Shown here: positions 55,401 through 62,083 of the stretch, one piece after another
Layout: the number at the start of each line of letters is the position of its first letter
Numbering within the stretch: the first letter of the stretch is position 1
Made by a program: the position numbers and the translations under genes
Notes under the pieces: model-generated
The model's input: only the letters and a program-made list of their open reading frames with translations
Told to the model about the DNA's origin: nothing
The model's database searches: none
Origin: Marinobacterium_A aestuariivivens
GTDB lineage: Bacteria > Pseudomonadota > Gammaproteobacteria > Pseudomonadales > Balneatricaceae
DNA length: 64,000 nt
Assembly (NCBI RefSeq): GCF_042661465.1
Contig: NZ_JBHSWE010000002.1
Coordinates: 310,001-374,000 of the forward strand
Direction: 5' to 3'

Positions 55401-58101
55401 GAGTTCGGCGTTCGGTGCCGTGGCGTACCAGCCGCTGGGTGAGCTGGCCGAGGTGTACCGGGTGATCCAGGACTTCGATGTGCGGATGAAGCAGACCCTG
55501 GGGCCAGCCTGCACCCTGACCCTGGATGCTCTCCAGGCGCAGGACGCGGCGCAGAACCGCCAGATCGGCAGCCGCAGTAATACCTGTCTGTTCGAGTGGA
55601 TCGAGATCCCGGACGGGATGCAGCAGGATCCGTACTCGGAGAGCCCGAACCTGTTCGGTGCCCTGCGCGAGAAGCAGACGCACATGCTGCGCTGGCGCGT
55701 GAGCATCTTCACCCGCAACGGCACCCGCGTCACGCTGGCGACCGAGAGCCATGCCATCGAGGCGGTGGATCCCCCGGCGCCGGAGATCGGCATTCTGTCG
55801 GAATACCACTATGCCGACGATCTGTACATGGTGCCGATGGCAGGCGGCTATCTGGGAGACGCCATCATCGAGGGCGAGCTGACGCCGATGGACGTGCGGA
55901 TGAGCCGCGACGGCGAGGAAACCACCCACGAGACCTTCCAGCCGGGGCATGGCGTCAGCCACAAGGTGTTCCGGCGCATGGTGACCGAGGCGGCGGACCT
56001 GTGGGATGAGACGGTGTTCAACATCGCGGCGGCCTACAACATCCTGCCGGAGGTTGGCACCGAGCAGCGGGTCCGGGCCGTGGCGGTACCGGGTTACGAC
56101 ATCGCACCGCAGATCGACGTGGACGTGAGCGAGGCGCTGGACACGGCACCGCTGCCGGTCACGGTGCGTATCGGCAACCGGCTGATGCCGGAGGCCGCTT
56201 ACGACGCGGCCACGATGGGCGAATGGCAGCTCCGGCTGGTGCGGGAGGAGCGGTTCGACGAAGTGGTGCCGATGACCGACTACGTGGATGCGCCGACCGG
56301 CGAGGTGCAGTTCAACCTGGACCTGAGCGGTATCGAACGGGCCGTGCGCCTGGTGGCCCAGGCCCGCCTGAAGAGCCCGATCGAGGGCTACGAGCGGGTC
56401 GAGAGCAGTCAGCGGATGTTCCTGACGGTGCTACGCGGTGGCGCGATTGACGCCAGCTTGGAAGGTCGCCGCCTGTCGGGCGCGGCGCCGTTCGCGACGG
56501 TGTTGCAGCTGGCGCTGGAGAACCGGGCGGATACCGCTGCGACCGGTGACGTGATCTGGGAGGTCAGCGCCGATGGCGGCAGCAGCTGGGAGAGCCATCA
56601 GGCGAACGACCGTAATCGGTTCCGTTGGTACAAGACCTACGAGAAGGGCGAGTATCGGGTACGGGCGAAGGTGATCAACGTGAACTCGGGCGCGGAGTCG
56701 TACACCGAGACGCTGGAGGTGATCGCCTACGACGCGCCGCAGGTGACCATCGACGGGGCGCGGACCCTGTTCGTGGGCACCGAGGCCCGCTACACCGCGA
56801 CGGCGACGGGGCCGGATGGTGCGCCGCTGGAGGGCGCGGTCATCAAGTGGACACAGGACCGGGGCGAGACCTTCTTCCACGAAGGGCCGACCCTGACCCT
56901 GCACAGCGATACCGCGCAACGGTTCAGCTTCGAGGCCTGGGTGCGCGATGCGACTGCCCCGGATGACGACCGCTATGCGTACACCCGCGAGCGGGCGTAT
57001 GCGGACTTCCGTCCGGTGAAGGGGCCGCGCGTGTTCATGACCGGGCCACGGGTGATCGAGACCGGCAAGGCGTACGACTACCAGGTGCGCCTGAGCCCGC
57101 CGTACAAGGGCATGGACGTGGAGCTGGCGGGCTACTTCACGCTGCCGAACGGCGAGACCGTGGACGGCGAGACGCTGCGCTACAGCCCGACCGAAGCCGA
57201 CCTGGCGGCGGGCAGTATGGCGCTGGGCTACACGGCCTGGGTGAAGGGCTACCGCGATGCCGGTACCGAGGCGAAGCAGGACATCCGGGCGCGGGTCTGG
57301 GAATACGTGTGGCCCGACTTCAACCTGCACCTGCGCAGCAGCGCGAGCATGGCGCCAGCGGAGGTGACGGCACGGGTGCGCGAGATCGCGTTCCGGGGCC
57401 AGCTGGACGCGCCGCAGTACCGCTGGGAGTTGCCGGAAGGAAACGGGTTCACGGTGACCGAGGACCGCTGGGACGACATGCGGGGGCTCCAGATCACGGC
57501 GCCGGGGACCTACCCGGTGCGGGTGACGATCAGCGATGCCCGAGGCAATGTGGCCGTGGTCGAAGGGACGCTGGAGATCGGCGAGGCCCCGCCGTATGAG
57601 GTGGCGATCACCTACAGTGCGTCGAACGACCACAGCCGGGAGCCGCTGGAGCTGCGGCTGCGCCCGTATGTGACGGGCGGGCATCCGCGAGACCGGGTGG
57701 TGGAGCGCCTCTACCAGGTGGATGGCGAGGCGGTCGAGAGCAGCGGCTACAGCGCCCGGACGGTGCTGGAGCAGGGCCGCCATGAGGTGAGCCTGACCAT
57801 CCGTTCGCAGATGGGCAAGGAGGTCACCAAGACGATGACGGTGGACGTGGCGGAGAACCAGCCCCCGGTGTGCTCGATCCGCGTGGATGACGGCTACAGT
57901 TCCTGGCGGCTGTATGCGGAGTGCGAGGACGTGGACGGCGACATGGACGCCTTCGAGTGGAAGGTGAACGGCGAGCAGGTATCGGTGCAATCGAACCGCC
58001 TGACGTTGCTGAAGAGCAGCTACGACGACGCGCTGCCGCAGGTGGAGCTGGTTGGTTACGACGATGCGGGCGACCCGTCATCGAGCGTGACGGCCCGGTA
58101 A
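52486..58101 (+). CDS. Giant secreted Ig-like (DUF4165-type) protein
   Basis: 1,871 residues. Signal peptide MKSLKRRAMAIAGALALLTGGAAHA. The N-terminal ~730 residues contain repeated beta-sandwich units (DIDVTPPQVGG, DATPPQIAITIPNG); the rest contains more Ig/PKD-like units (TVRIGNRLMPEAAYD, APQVTIDGARTLFVG, NQPPVCSIRVDDG). Base composition rises sharply in GC at about 54690, in the same frame. Comparable large Ig-like proteins on IncHI plasmids sit on the cell surface and aid conjugation; that role here is inference. A terminator follows. Confidence 0.7.
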   Translation: MKSLKRRAMAIAGALALLTGGAAHADLLEYSFTGTEGTQRTLKPSAAYTTYANPTGALFFALSAGVDRKVRISILEPTGQVVSSETSQLLGANDRITVGGNEYYGALLSLSAPPEGEYQLKAEIVSSQGASIQTETFSFDIDVTPPQVGGEFYWKPWHDYHRKNTDGNWIVSFPHASDAGFTDVTDSGTGVYRAEFTSVYLDGENAGKVYADKVPANITSDGRVIIGNDTQSSINGKYMPLFWGKMRWHYDIYDRAGNKTRASTDVYVATKHPPTPPEPVAVYTGKSTSFMGLDGFEAYQPGIDIYHNPVRVIYRVPRSEYYGGGGDADIYGAWVYPPHGANTSKVISSDSDYLYLDIVGATDGKLIDVTRTYIHGPSGYRPHLFRLAVNFATDDIRPPEPVKLEAYINGLAQWIGSNYNISKGQTGGTSDAITKIRLTVEPRQYVQKFSVNLSRNGNTYLGECEVPSGGTICLIDINLPFPGDDVDVHHARFVVTDETGQLRSREVVPVWRYDGSPAQITHVTKTPEVKWIHYRVKNDYKQRVWSQSKVITQDLIFLNKGTGQETVINPYSETVKPISAEEDEYWASFHYDTMADGIYDVFAYVEDGFNTSSSNKQKTRIIQDLTVDATPPQIAITIPNGNSVATLDEITIDVTDALTAKPTVTTVNLKGGPASDNVYLAVRAVSDTQYKLEYPVMFPSLKAGEAYTLSIEAKDAQQNVAKASVRFDYSPRQVSLADGMDGKLMVPAVTQEFQRQGGGEIIQTEPLTLSDGAVVSGTYDVFATLRSDAEVPLVVNGIRIEPGQTMSVMSQHNFASSGGRINLPLRPAVAGVEGSSNLLVMTSAPNSPVLVLDVNTWVGKAKLSAEKWAVRQVIDPVSITASPEAGVVCRLTSDETAARAADPVRDPVCLLEWEQTPDEAEQVEAEAGGLKLTSLQGQAVALGEQPVSYSLYLFSGDGRKIRVGGGGDILTVSSAFGAVAYQPLGELAEVYRVIQDFDVRMKQTLGPACTLTLDALQAQDAAQNRQIGSRSNTCLFEWIEIPDGMQQDPYSESPNLFGALREKQTHMLRWRVSIFTRNGTRVTLATESHAIEAVDPPAPEIGILSEYHYADDLYMVPMAGGYLGDAIIEGELTPMDVRMSRDGEETTHETFQPGHGVSHKVFRRMVTEAADLWDETVFNIAAAYNILPEVGTEQRVRAVAVPGYDIAPQIDVDVSEALDTAPLPVTVRIGNRLMPEAAYDAATMGEWQLRLVREERFDEVVPMTDYVDAPTGEVQFNLDLSGIERAVRLVAQARLKSPIEGYERVESSQRMFLTVLRGGAIDASLEGRRLSGAAPFATVLQLALENRADTAATGDVIWEVSADGGSSWESHQANDRNRFRWYKTYEKGEYRVRAKVINVNSGAESYTETLEVIAYDAPQVTIDGARTLFVGTEARYTATATGPDGAPLEGAVIKWTQDRGETFFHEGPTLTLHSDTAQRFSFEAWVRDATAPDDDRYAYTRERAYADFRPVKGPRVFMTGPRVIETGKAYDYQVRLSPPYKGMDVELAGYFTLPNGETVDGETLRYSPTEADLAAGSMALGYTAWVKGYRDAGTEAKQDIRARVWEYVWPDFNLHLRSSASMAPAEVTARVREIAFRGQLDAPQYRWELPEGNGFTVTEDRWDDMRGLQITAPGTYPVRVTISDARGNVAVVEGTLEIGEAPPYEVAITYSASNDHSREPLELRLRPYVTGGHPRDRVVERLYQVDGEAVESSGYSARTVLEQGRHEVSLTIRSQMGKEVTKTMTVDVAENQPPVCSIRVDDGYSSWRLYAECEDVDGDMDAFEWKVNGEQVSVQSNRLTLLKSSYDDALPQVELVGYDDAGDPSSSVTAR

Positions 58102-58112
58102 CCTGAGCGCGG

Positions 58113-58138
58113 AGGCCCGGTTCACGCCGGGCCTTTTT
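58113..58138 (+). terminator. Rho-independent terminator
   Basis: AGGCCCGG-TTCACG-CCGGGCCT followed by TTTT, 12 bp after the giant protein stop. Confidence 0.9.
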
Positions 58139-58155
58139 CTTTCACATGTGAAAGA
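58138..58155. promoter_or_regulatory. 18-bp palindrome TCTTTCACATGTGAAAGA (copy 4)
   Basis: Perfect palindrome directly after the terminator and ahead of the operon 9 promoter box. Confidence 0.6.
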
Positions 58156-58177
58156 TTTCGACAAAGAGGGCTATTCG

Positions 58178-58228
58178 ACCCAAATGGGCAAATAGAGAGT
58201 TGTTGAATAAAAAAATGAGGGTTATTCT
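58178..58228 (+). promoter_or_regulatory. Activator box and -10 of operon 9
   Basis: AAATGGGCAAATAGAGAG is the best match here to the FlhDC half-site AA(T/C)G(G/C)NNAAATA(A/G)CG. TATTCT (58223-58228) lies 24 bp after it. Confidence 0.65.
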
Positions 58229-58229
58229 G

Positions 58230-58281
58230 TTGGTTAATGTCGGCAGTTGCTGGCGTTCTGTGGTAGCTGGCCCGAAACAGC
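58230..58281 (+). promoter_or_regulatory. Operon leader RNA, copy 9 (short form)
   Basis: Hairpin C is reduced to GG-TAGCTGG-CC, followed by CGAAACAGC, so the AAACAA repeat of other copies is shortened. Hairpin B is not clear. It still sits directly before the first pseudoknot leader of an operon. Confidence 0.7.
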
Positions 58282-58292
58282 ATTCAATCTAA

Positions 58293-58333
58293 CCCAACTG
58301 GGGTGCATCGATCCCAGTTGGGATTGGTGTACC
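58293..58333 (+). promoter_or_regulatory. Pseudoknot leader before 58358 gene
   Basis: Stem CCCAACTGGG/CCCAGTTGGG (ten pairs). GGTGCATC (58302-58309) pairs with GGTGTACC (58326-58333), eight pairs with two G-U. Confidence 0.88.
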
Positions 58334-58357
58334 TCCTATGTGCTATTGGAGGTTACC

Positions 58358-58636
58358 ATGCCTAGTCCTTCCTTTGAGGCGCAGACGCCTAGTCTGCCGA
58401 GCCCGCTCAAAGTGAAAAACTTCGGGAATGACCGTTCTTTCGGTTCCGTTGCTGCGCTGAAAACCGCGCTTTCCGAGGACTACAAAGGGATGCATGTCAC
58501 TATCGTTTATCCAACAAAGCCACATGGTCTGACTAAGACGGTCTTTGTTTCAGTAAGCGATACCGGTGAGATCCGGGAAAGCTACGGCGATGGAGCCTTA
58601 GTGGACTTTGATCGCATCTCCGAAACCCATTTCTAA
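58358..58636 (+). CDS. Hypothetical protein
   Basis: 92 residues. TTGGAGG before the ATG. Sequence LKVKNFGNDRSFGSVAALKTAL... and VTIVYPTKPHGLTKTVFVSVSDTGEI suggests a small alpha/beta fold. No family recognised. Confidence 0.65.
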   Translation: MPSPSFEAQTPSLPSPLKVKNFGNDRSFGSVAALKTALSEDYKGMHVTIVYPTKPHGLTKTVFVSVSDTGEIRESYGDGALVDFDRISETHF

Positions 58637-58660
58637 CCAAGCCTTCCAGGTGGAAAGAAC

Positions 58661-58879
58661 ATGATTGTAATGATCGTCGATACTGGGAGCTTTGAGTTTA
58701 TTGGCTTGGATAACACCCGAGTAGAAGCCACCGAAGGCTTGCTCCTTCGCTGGGAGCTTCACTGCAAGAACTGCCCTGACGCTGAGAAAGGGTATATGCG
58801 GGAGCTTATAGATGGTGGAAGTGCTCAGGTAGTCGCGCTGGAGCCAGGCTCCGCCGTTATCTACGGACACGACGGCTAA
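58661..58879 (+). CDS. Hypothetical protein
   Basis: 72 residues, containing a C-X2-C pair (LHCKNCPDAEKG). It follows the previous gene by 24 bp, without a pseudoknot leader. No family recognised. Confidence 0.55.
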   Translation: MIVMIVDTGSFEFIGLDNTRVEATEGLLLRWELHCKNCPDAEKGYMRELIDGGSAQVVALEPGSAVIYGHDG

Positions 58880-58900
58880 CCCCCTACCAACTAACAGAAA

Positions 58901-58939
58901 CCCACTCGGGCCACCATCCCCGAGGGGGTGTGGTGCGCC
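58901..58939 (+). promoter_or_regulatory. Pseudoknot leader before 58961 gene
   Basis: Stem CTCGGG/CCCGAG. Loop CACCA (58912-58916) pairs with TGGTG (58931-58935). Confidence 0.75.
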
Positions 58940-58960
58940 CTTTAGAAGAGGACAGCACCT

Positions 58961-59169
58961 ATGACAGAAGCTCAGCGGAGCATGCTTCGCACGCTAATGG
59001 CCGATAAATACTATGTTTCTCACCGTATGGTGGGAGATGTGATTGAGGTCCTCATGATCCGCCATTCTTCCTACGGTCATAATCCGTATGGACTTGACGG
59101 TTGGAGTAACGAGCACGGCCAAGGCGGATACCGGATTCCCCCAATGCGGTCAACTTGGCGGAAAAATAA
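58961..59169 (+). CDS. Hypothetical protein, one frame break near the end
   Basis: About 70 codons if one C is restored in the run at about 59139-59143, giving YRIPPNAVNLAEK-stop at 59169, just before the next leader. As written, the frame instead runs 49 bp further through that leader to 59218. The corrected end matches the stop-then-leader layout of all other genes. Confidence 0.55.
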
Positions 59170-59209
59170 CCCACTCGGGCTACCACCCCCGAGGGGGAGT
59201 GGTGCGCCC
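59170..59209 (+). promoter_or_regulatory. Pseudoknot leader before 59229 gene
   Basis: Stem CTCGGG/CCCGAG. Loop ACCAC (59182-59186) pairs with GTGGT (59199-59203). Close relative of the 58901 copy. Confidence 0.78.
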
Positions 59210-59228
59210 TCAACTTGAGGAAGGCACT

Positions 59229-59786
59229 ATGTCTATTTTTGAAGATGCTCTGGAACGTACTGACGGCAAAACCCTTATCCTCAGCAATGGGAGCAAATGG
59301 GCAGGCTCTTCTCCGGACAGCATTCAGATCCTTCTGGATGTCCTGGGCAAAGAAGTTCTAGATCCGATGTTTGAGCGATACCACTGCTATCGGGCATATC
59401 CGTTCAGCCCGCTGTTGAAGACGGGCCGCAACGAAGCGATGTTCACGCCATGGCTGGGGGCTAAACGCTTCTTTGGCAACTTCCTGACGGTTTCGCATGT
59501 GTTCAATATCATCTCTAAAGATTCGGAGGTGATTGAGGCCCTGAGCGATGCTATCCGGAAGAACATGGAAACGGAGGAGTACCAACGACACGCTTATGAG
59601 CGCTACGCCGGGTGGTTCTACGCTGAAACCAGTGAAGGACATCAGCTTGTTTCTCCGAAGGAAGCTGATGACATCAGAAACGGGAATGTAACCAAGTCGC
59701 GCTATCCGCGTAACTATGAAGCCTTGAAAACAGCAGTGTTGATTGGCCCCCGTTTCGAAGAGACTGCCAAGCATATGTGCGCTTAG
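59229..59786 (+). CDS. Hypothetical protein
   Basis: 185 residues, soluble. TGAGGAAGG before the ATG. Contains EVLDPMFERYHCYRAYPFSPLL and HVFNIISKDSEVIEALSDAIRKNM. No family recognised. A perfect 12-bp hairpin follows at 59811. Confidence 0.65.
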   Translation: MSIFEDALERTDGKTLILSNGSKWAGSSPDSIQILLDVLGKEVLDPMFERYHCYRAYPFSPLLKTGRNEAMFTPWLGAKRFFGNFLTVSHVFNIISKDSEVIEALSDAIRKNMETEEYQRHAYERYAGWFYAETSEGHQLVSPKEADDIRNGNVTKSRYPRNYEALKTAVLIGPRFEETAKHMCA

Positions 59787-59810
59787 CGCAGTAGCTTGAC
59801 TGTGCAAGCA

Positions 59811-59840
59811 ATGCTCCCAGACGTTGCAGTCTGGGAGCAT
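59811..59840 (+). terminator. Hairpin after 59229 gene
   Basis: ATGCTCCCAGAC-GTTGCA-GTCTGGGAGCAT is a perfect 12-bp stem. The following CATTT is a poor T run, so partial termination or mRNA stabilisation. Confidence 0.65.
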
Positions 59841-59852
59841 CATTTCATCTGA

Positions 59853-59890
59853 CCCGTCAGGGGCACTCCCCTGGCGGGAGGAATGCCCCT
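59853..59890 (+). promoter_or_regulatory. Pseudoknot leader before 59916 gene
   Basis: Stem CCCGTCAGGGG/CCCCTGGCGGG. AGGGGCA (59859-59865) is complementary to TGCCCCT (59884-59890). Confidence 0.85.
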
Positions 59891-59915
59891 CAAATTAATT
59901 TTGAGGAGATGCGCG

Positions 59916-60791
59916 ATGAGCAACATGCTTCAAGACTATTTCCAACATCGGCTGGTTTCCCTGGGATATCCGGAAGACTTCACGGTCGAGTACAGCCTGG
60001 GGTATTGCCAAGGTGACGGCGTAGCGTTCTATGGGAGGATTGACGACGATTCGGCCGAGAAACTCATGAAACGTCTGCTTTCTCCCAATCGGATTGAAGG
60101 TAGTGCCGTTGAGCGGGTAAGGAACCTCATGGCGTACAAGCACATAGACAATCTGTTGCTTGTGATTCGGGAGTACACCAGCGTTGCTCTGGAGATAGCC
60201 CGGAATAGCCATGGGAATCGCTACTCTCATTACAACTCCATGGATCTCAATGATGAGTCGGAGTCCATAGTCGATGTCTTTGCGGACGACGAGGATGACG
60301 AGCTAGAGAAGATAACTGGTATAGCTGGGTTGAACCGAGCGATGCTGGCCGAGTGGGGAGAGTTATGGGTACGATTCTACCAAGCACTTAAAGAGGACAT
60401 CGTTGACACATCGAAAACCCTGGAGCAAGAGGGTTATAAACTGTTGGAGGCGATGGCCTATGAAGAGGTGGTCGTATGGGCGTTTACAACTGAAAACTAC
60501 ATCGTCCGCCTTTCAGAAATGCCCAGTCGAGACTTCGACATGGATGGGTGGGACGAAGACACAAAGCTCGCCACCTTGACAAGCATGCTCGACGGGGAAG
60601 AGCGCGTAGTGGGATTGAAGGCCGAAGTGCTGGATCGGGAAACCGAAACGGTATTAGGTGAAGACTCTCTCTACGGGATCGTTTATGCTACTGACGACAA
60701 GAGCTACGGTGGGTACCGCTCAGAGTTAGTCAGATACGCCGTTAAAGACGCCAAAGGATTCATAAACCGTCTGGCGACCAAGGCAGCATGA
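59916..60791 (+). CDS. Hypothetical protein
   Basis: 291 residues, soluble, strongly acidic middle (VDVFADDEDDELEKI). TGAGGAG before the ATG. Last gene of operon 9. No family recognised. Confidence 0.68.
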   Translation: MSNMLQDYFQHRLVSLGYPEDFTVEYSLGYCQGDGVAFYGRIDDDSAEKLMKRLLSPNRIEGSAVERVRNLMAYKHIDNLLLVIREYTSVALEIARNSHGNRYSHYNSMDLNDESESIVDVFADDEDDELEKITGIAGLNRAMLAEWGELWVRFYQALKEDIVDTSKTLEQEGYKLLEAMAYEEVVVWAFTTENYIVRLSEMPSRDFDMDGWDEDTKLATLTSMLDGEERVVGLKAEVLDRETETVLGEDSLYGIVYATDDKSYGGYRSELVRYAVKDAKGFINRLATKAA

Positions 60792-60795
60792 CTAT

Positions 60796-60817
60796 CAGGA
60801 GGGGGACACCCCTCCTG
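60796..60817 (+). terminator. Hairpin after operon 9
   Basis: CAGGAGGGG-GACA-CCCCTCCTG, a perfect 9-bp stem 5 bp after the stop codon; only a weak T run follows. Confidence 0.65.
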
Positions 60818-60827
60818 CTCTTCATAG

Positions 60828-60924
60828 CTTTCTTACCATTATTTCTGAATTCGGGGATAACGGTAAGAAGGTTTTGCTCTCACTGAGAGTGAATGTAGGT
60901 AGCTGGCCTCTGAAAACAAACAGC
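60828..60924 (+). promoter_or_regulatory. Operon leader RNA, copy 10
   Basis: Hairpin A: CTTTCTTACC/GGTAAGAAGG then TTTTGCTCTC. Hairpin B: CTCTC-ACT-GAGAG. Hairpin C: AGG-TAGCTGG-CCT, then GAAAACAAACAGC. Confidence 0.85.
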
Positions 60925-60937
60925 ATATTAAATAACC

Positions 60938-60973
60938 CCAGCGGGAGGCATTCTCCTGCTGGAGATGCCTTCC
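60938..60973 (+). promoter_or_regulatory. Pseudoknot leader before 60977 gene
   Basis: Stem CCAGCGGGAG/CTCCTGCTGG. GGGAGGCATT (60943-60952) pairs with GATGCCTTCC (60964-60973) along its whole length with G-U pairs. Confidence 0.82.
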
Positions 60974-60976
60974 GAT

Positions 60977-61144
60977 ATGAATCAGGAGGCATCCAAGAAA
61001 AATAAATTTCAAGACTTCAAGCTGATTTACAATCAAGGTGGTCGTCGCCTGGAACGTATCTTCAGTGACACACTCTATGCGAATGTGAAGCGCGTCGCCG
61101 ACTCATTTCCGCCTACCATCGTTTGGCGTATCGAGCTGGCCTGA
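60977..61144 (+). CDS. Small basic protein, start uncertain
   Basis: 55 codons from ATG 60977 (MNQEASKKNKFQDFKLIYNQGG...). The best ribosome-binding site (CAGGAGG, 60982-60988) lies just downstream of this ATG, so the true start may be the AAG-AAA region at about 60995, if the sequence there is miscalled. No family recognised. Confidence 0.45.
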   Translation: MNQEASKKNKFQDFKLIYNQGGRRLERIFSDTLYANVKRVADSFPPTIVWRIELA

Positions 61145-61158
61145 AATACTCTTATTAA

Positions 61159-61198
61159 CCTCATCGGGTATACCGTTCCCGCTGGGGCTGGTGTACCC
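61159..61198 (+). promoter_or_regulatory. Pseudoknot leader before 61218 gene
   Basis: Stem CCTCATCGGG/CCCGCTGGGG. GGGTATACC (61166-61174) pairs with GGTGTACCC (61190-61198), nine pairs, one G-U. Confidence 0.85.
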
Positions 61199-61217
61199 CT
61201 CAACAGGAGTTCACCAG

Positions 61218-61586
61218 ATGACTGCAATGACTGTTTCTTCTAACGCTGCCATGGCTTTTCAGAACAAAGGTCGTATGGCCATGAATCATCTCTCCGATCA
61301 GGCCGGGTTCCTGTTCAAGGTAACCGTGACCCCACGCCTGATCGACCGGGTGTTCCTAGCGGATGGAAAACACTCTGTCGATGGCTGTCTGAGTCTGTTC
61401 CTGCGGACCTGTGCCCAGCAGGTGAAGATAGCCATCACGGACAACAAGTGCTGGAAGAGGACACGTTTCTACTATCCCATGCCAAACCTTGACGACTCCT
61501 TCACGCCAGAAGAAGTTGTGATCAAGACCTACAACGCGGACGTTGTGATCATGCTGGCCTCGGAAGAGGCCCTCATCGCTCAATGA
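61218..61586 (+). CDS. Hypothetical protein
   Basis: 122 residues. CAGGAG before the ATG. Contains FKVTVTPRLIDRVFLADGKHSVDGCLSLFL and a C-terminal VVIMLASEEALIAQ. No family recognised. Confidence 0.65.
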   Translation: MTAMTVSSNAAMAFQNKGRMAMNHLSDQAGFLFKVTVTPRLIDRVFLADGKHSVDGCLSLFLRTCAQQVKIAITDNKCWKRTRFYYPMPNLDDSFTPEEVVIKTYNADVVIMLASEEALIAQ

Positions 61587-61596
61587 ACGTCTGAAG

Positions 61597-61636
61597 CCCA
61601 CCGGGCGCATTCGCCCGGTTCGGGATGACTGCGCCC
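61597..61636 (+). promoter_or_regulatory. Pseudoknot leader before 61658 gene
   Basis: GGGCGCA (61603-61609) is complementary to TGCGCCC (61630-61636); stem ACCGG/CCGGT. Related to the 42228 copy. Confidence 0.85.
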
Positions 61637-61657
61637 TCCAAACGGAGGATCGCTCTG

Positions 61658-61948
61658 ATGGTCACCCGATACAGCCTTAAATCAGGATTTCAGATCTATT
61701 TTCTGACAGTCTCATATGAGGATAAGGTCTACGCCTTCGGGTCTGGTCTCGGTTTCACCGACGTTATCTACGGATACGCCATAGCGGAAACTGAAGACCA
61801 GGCAATCGCTCTGGCGTATAAAAAGTACGACTTGGGTAGTCCGAAAGTTCGGAATATAAGCGCGTCATGCTCTCATAACCAGAATCTTTCGGGATACTAT
61901 TTTCCTGAAAACATGGCAGGTATCCGAGAAGGAGCTGTCATATCCTAA
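61658..61948 (+). CDS. Hypothetical protein
   Basis: 96 residues (MVTRYSLKSGFQIYFLTVSYEDKVYAFG...). CGGAGG before the ATG. No family recognised. Confidence 0.65.
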   Translation: MVTRYSLKSGFQIYFLTVSYEDKVYAFGSGLGFTDVIYGYAIAETEDQAIALAYKKYDLGSPKVRNISASCSHNQNLSGYYFPENMAGIREGAVIS

Positions 61949-61952
61949 TCAG

Positions 61953-61989
61953 CCCACGGGGAGTCCCTCCCCGAGGGGAGATCTCCCCT
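61953..61989 (+). promoter_or_regulatory. Pseudoknot-type leader before primase gene
   Basis: CGGGGAG-TCC-CTCCCCG stem; a further CTCCCC follows at 61983 and can pair with the same GGGGAG, so the two 3' segments compete. A second hairpin (GAGGCTT/AAGCCTC) lies nearer the gene. Confidence 0.6.
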
Positions 61990-62083
61990 GATGCAGTCCC
62001 GGTGTTGGGGTTTCCCTAAGCCCCTGTCGCCGGAGGCTTACGGAAGCCTCGATGTCGGGGCACCGTTGCAAAAGGAGAGAACT

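Noticed and set aside
54688..57990. Long minus-strand frames opposite the giant protein gene
   Set aside because: They arise from the high GC of the 3' half of the gene; composition is His/Arg/Leu-rich and no ribosome-binding sites are present.
26193..60924. CRISPR array
   Set aside because: The repeated elements are kilobases apart, head operons, and have no short unique spacers between them.
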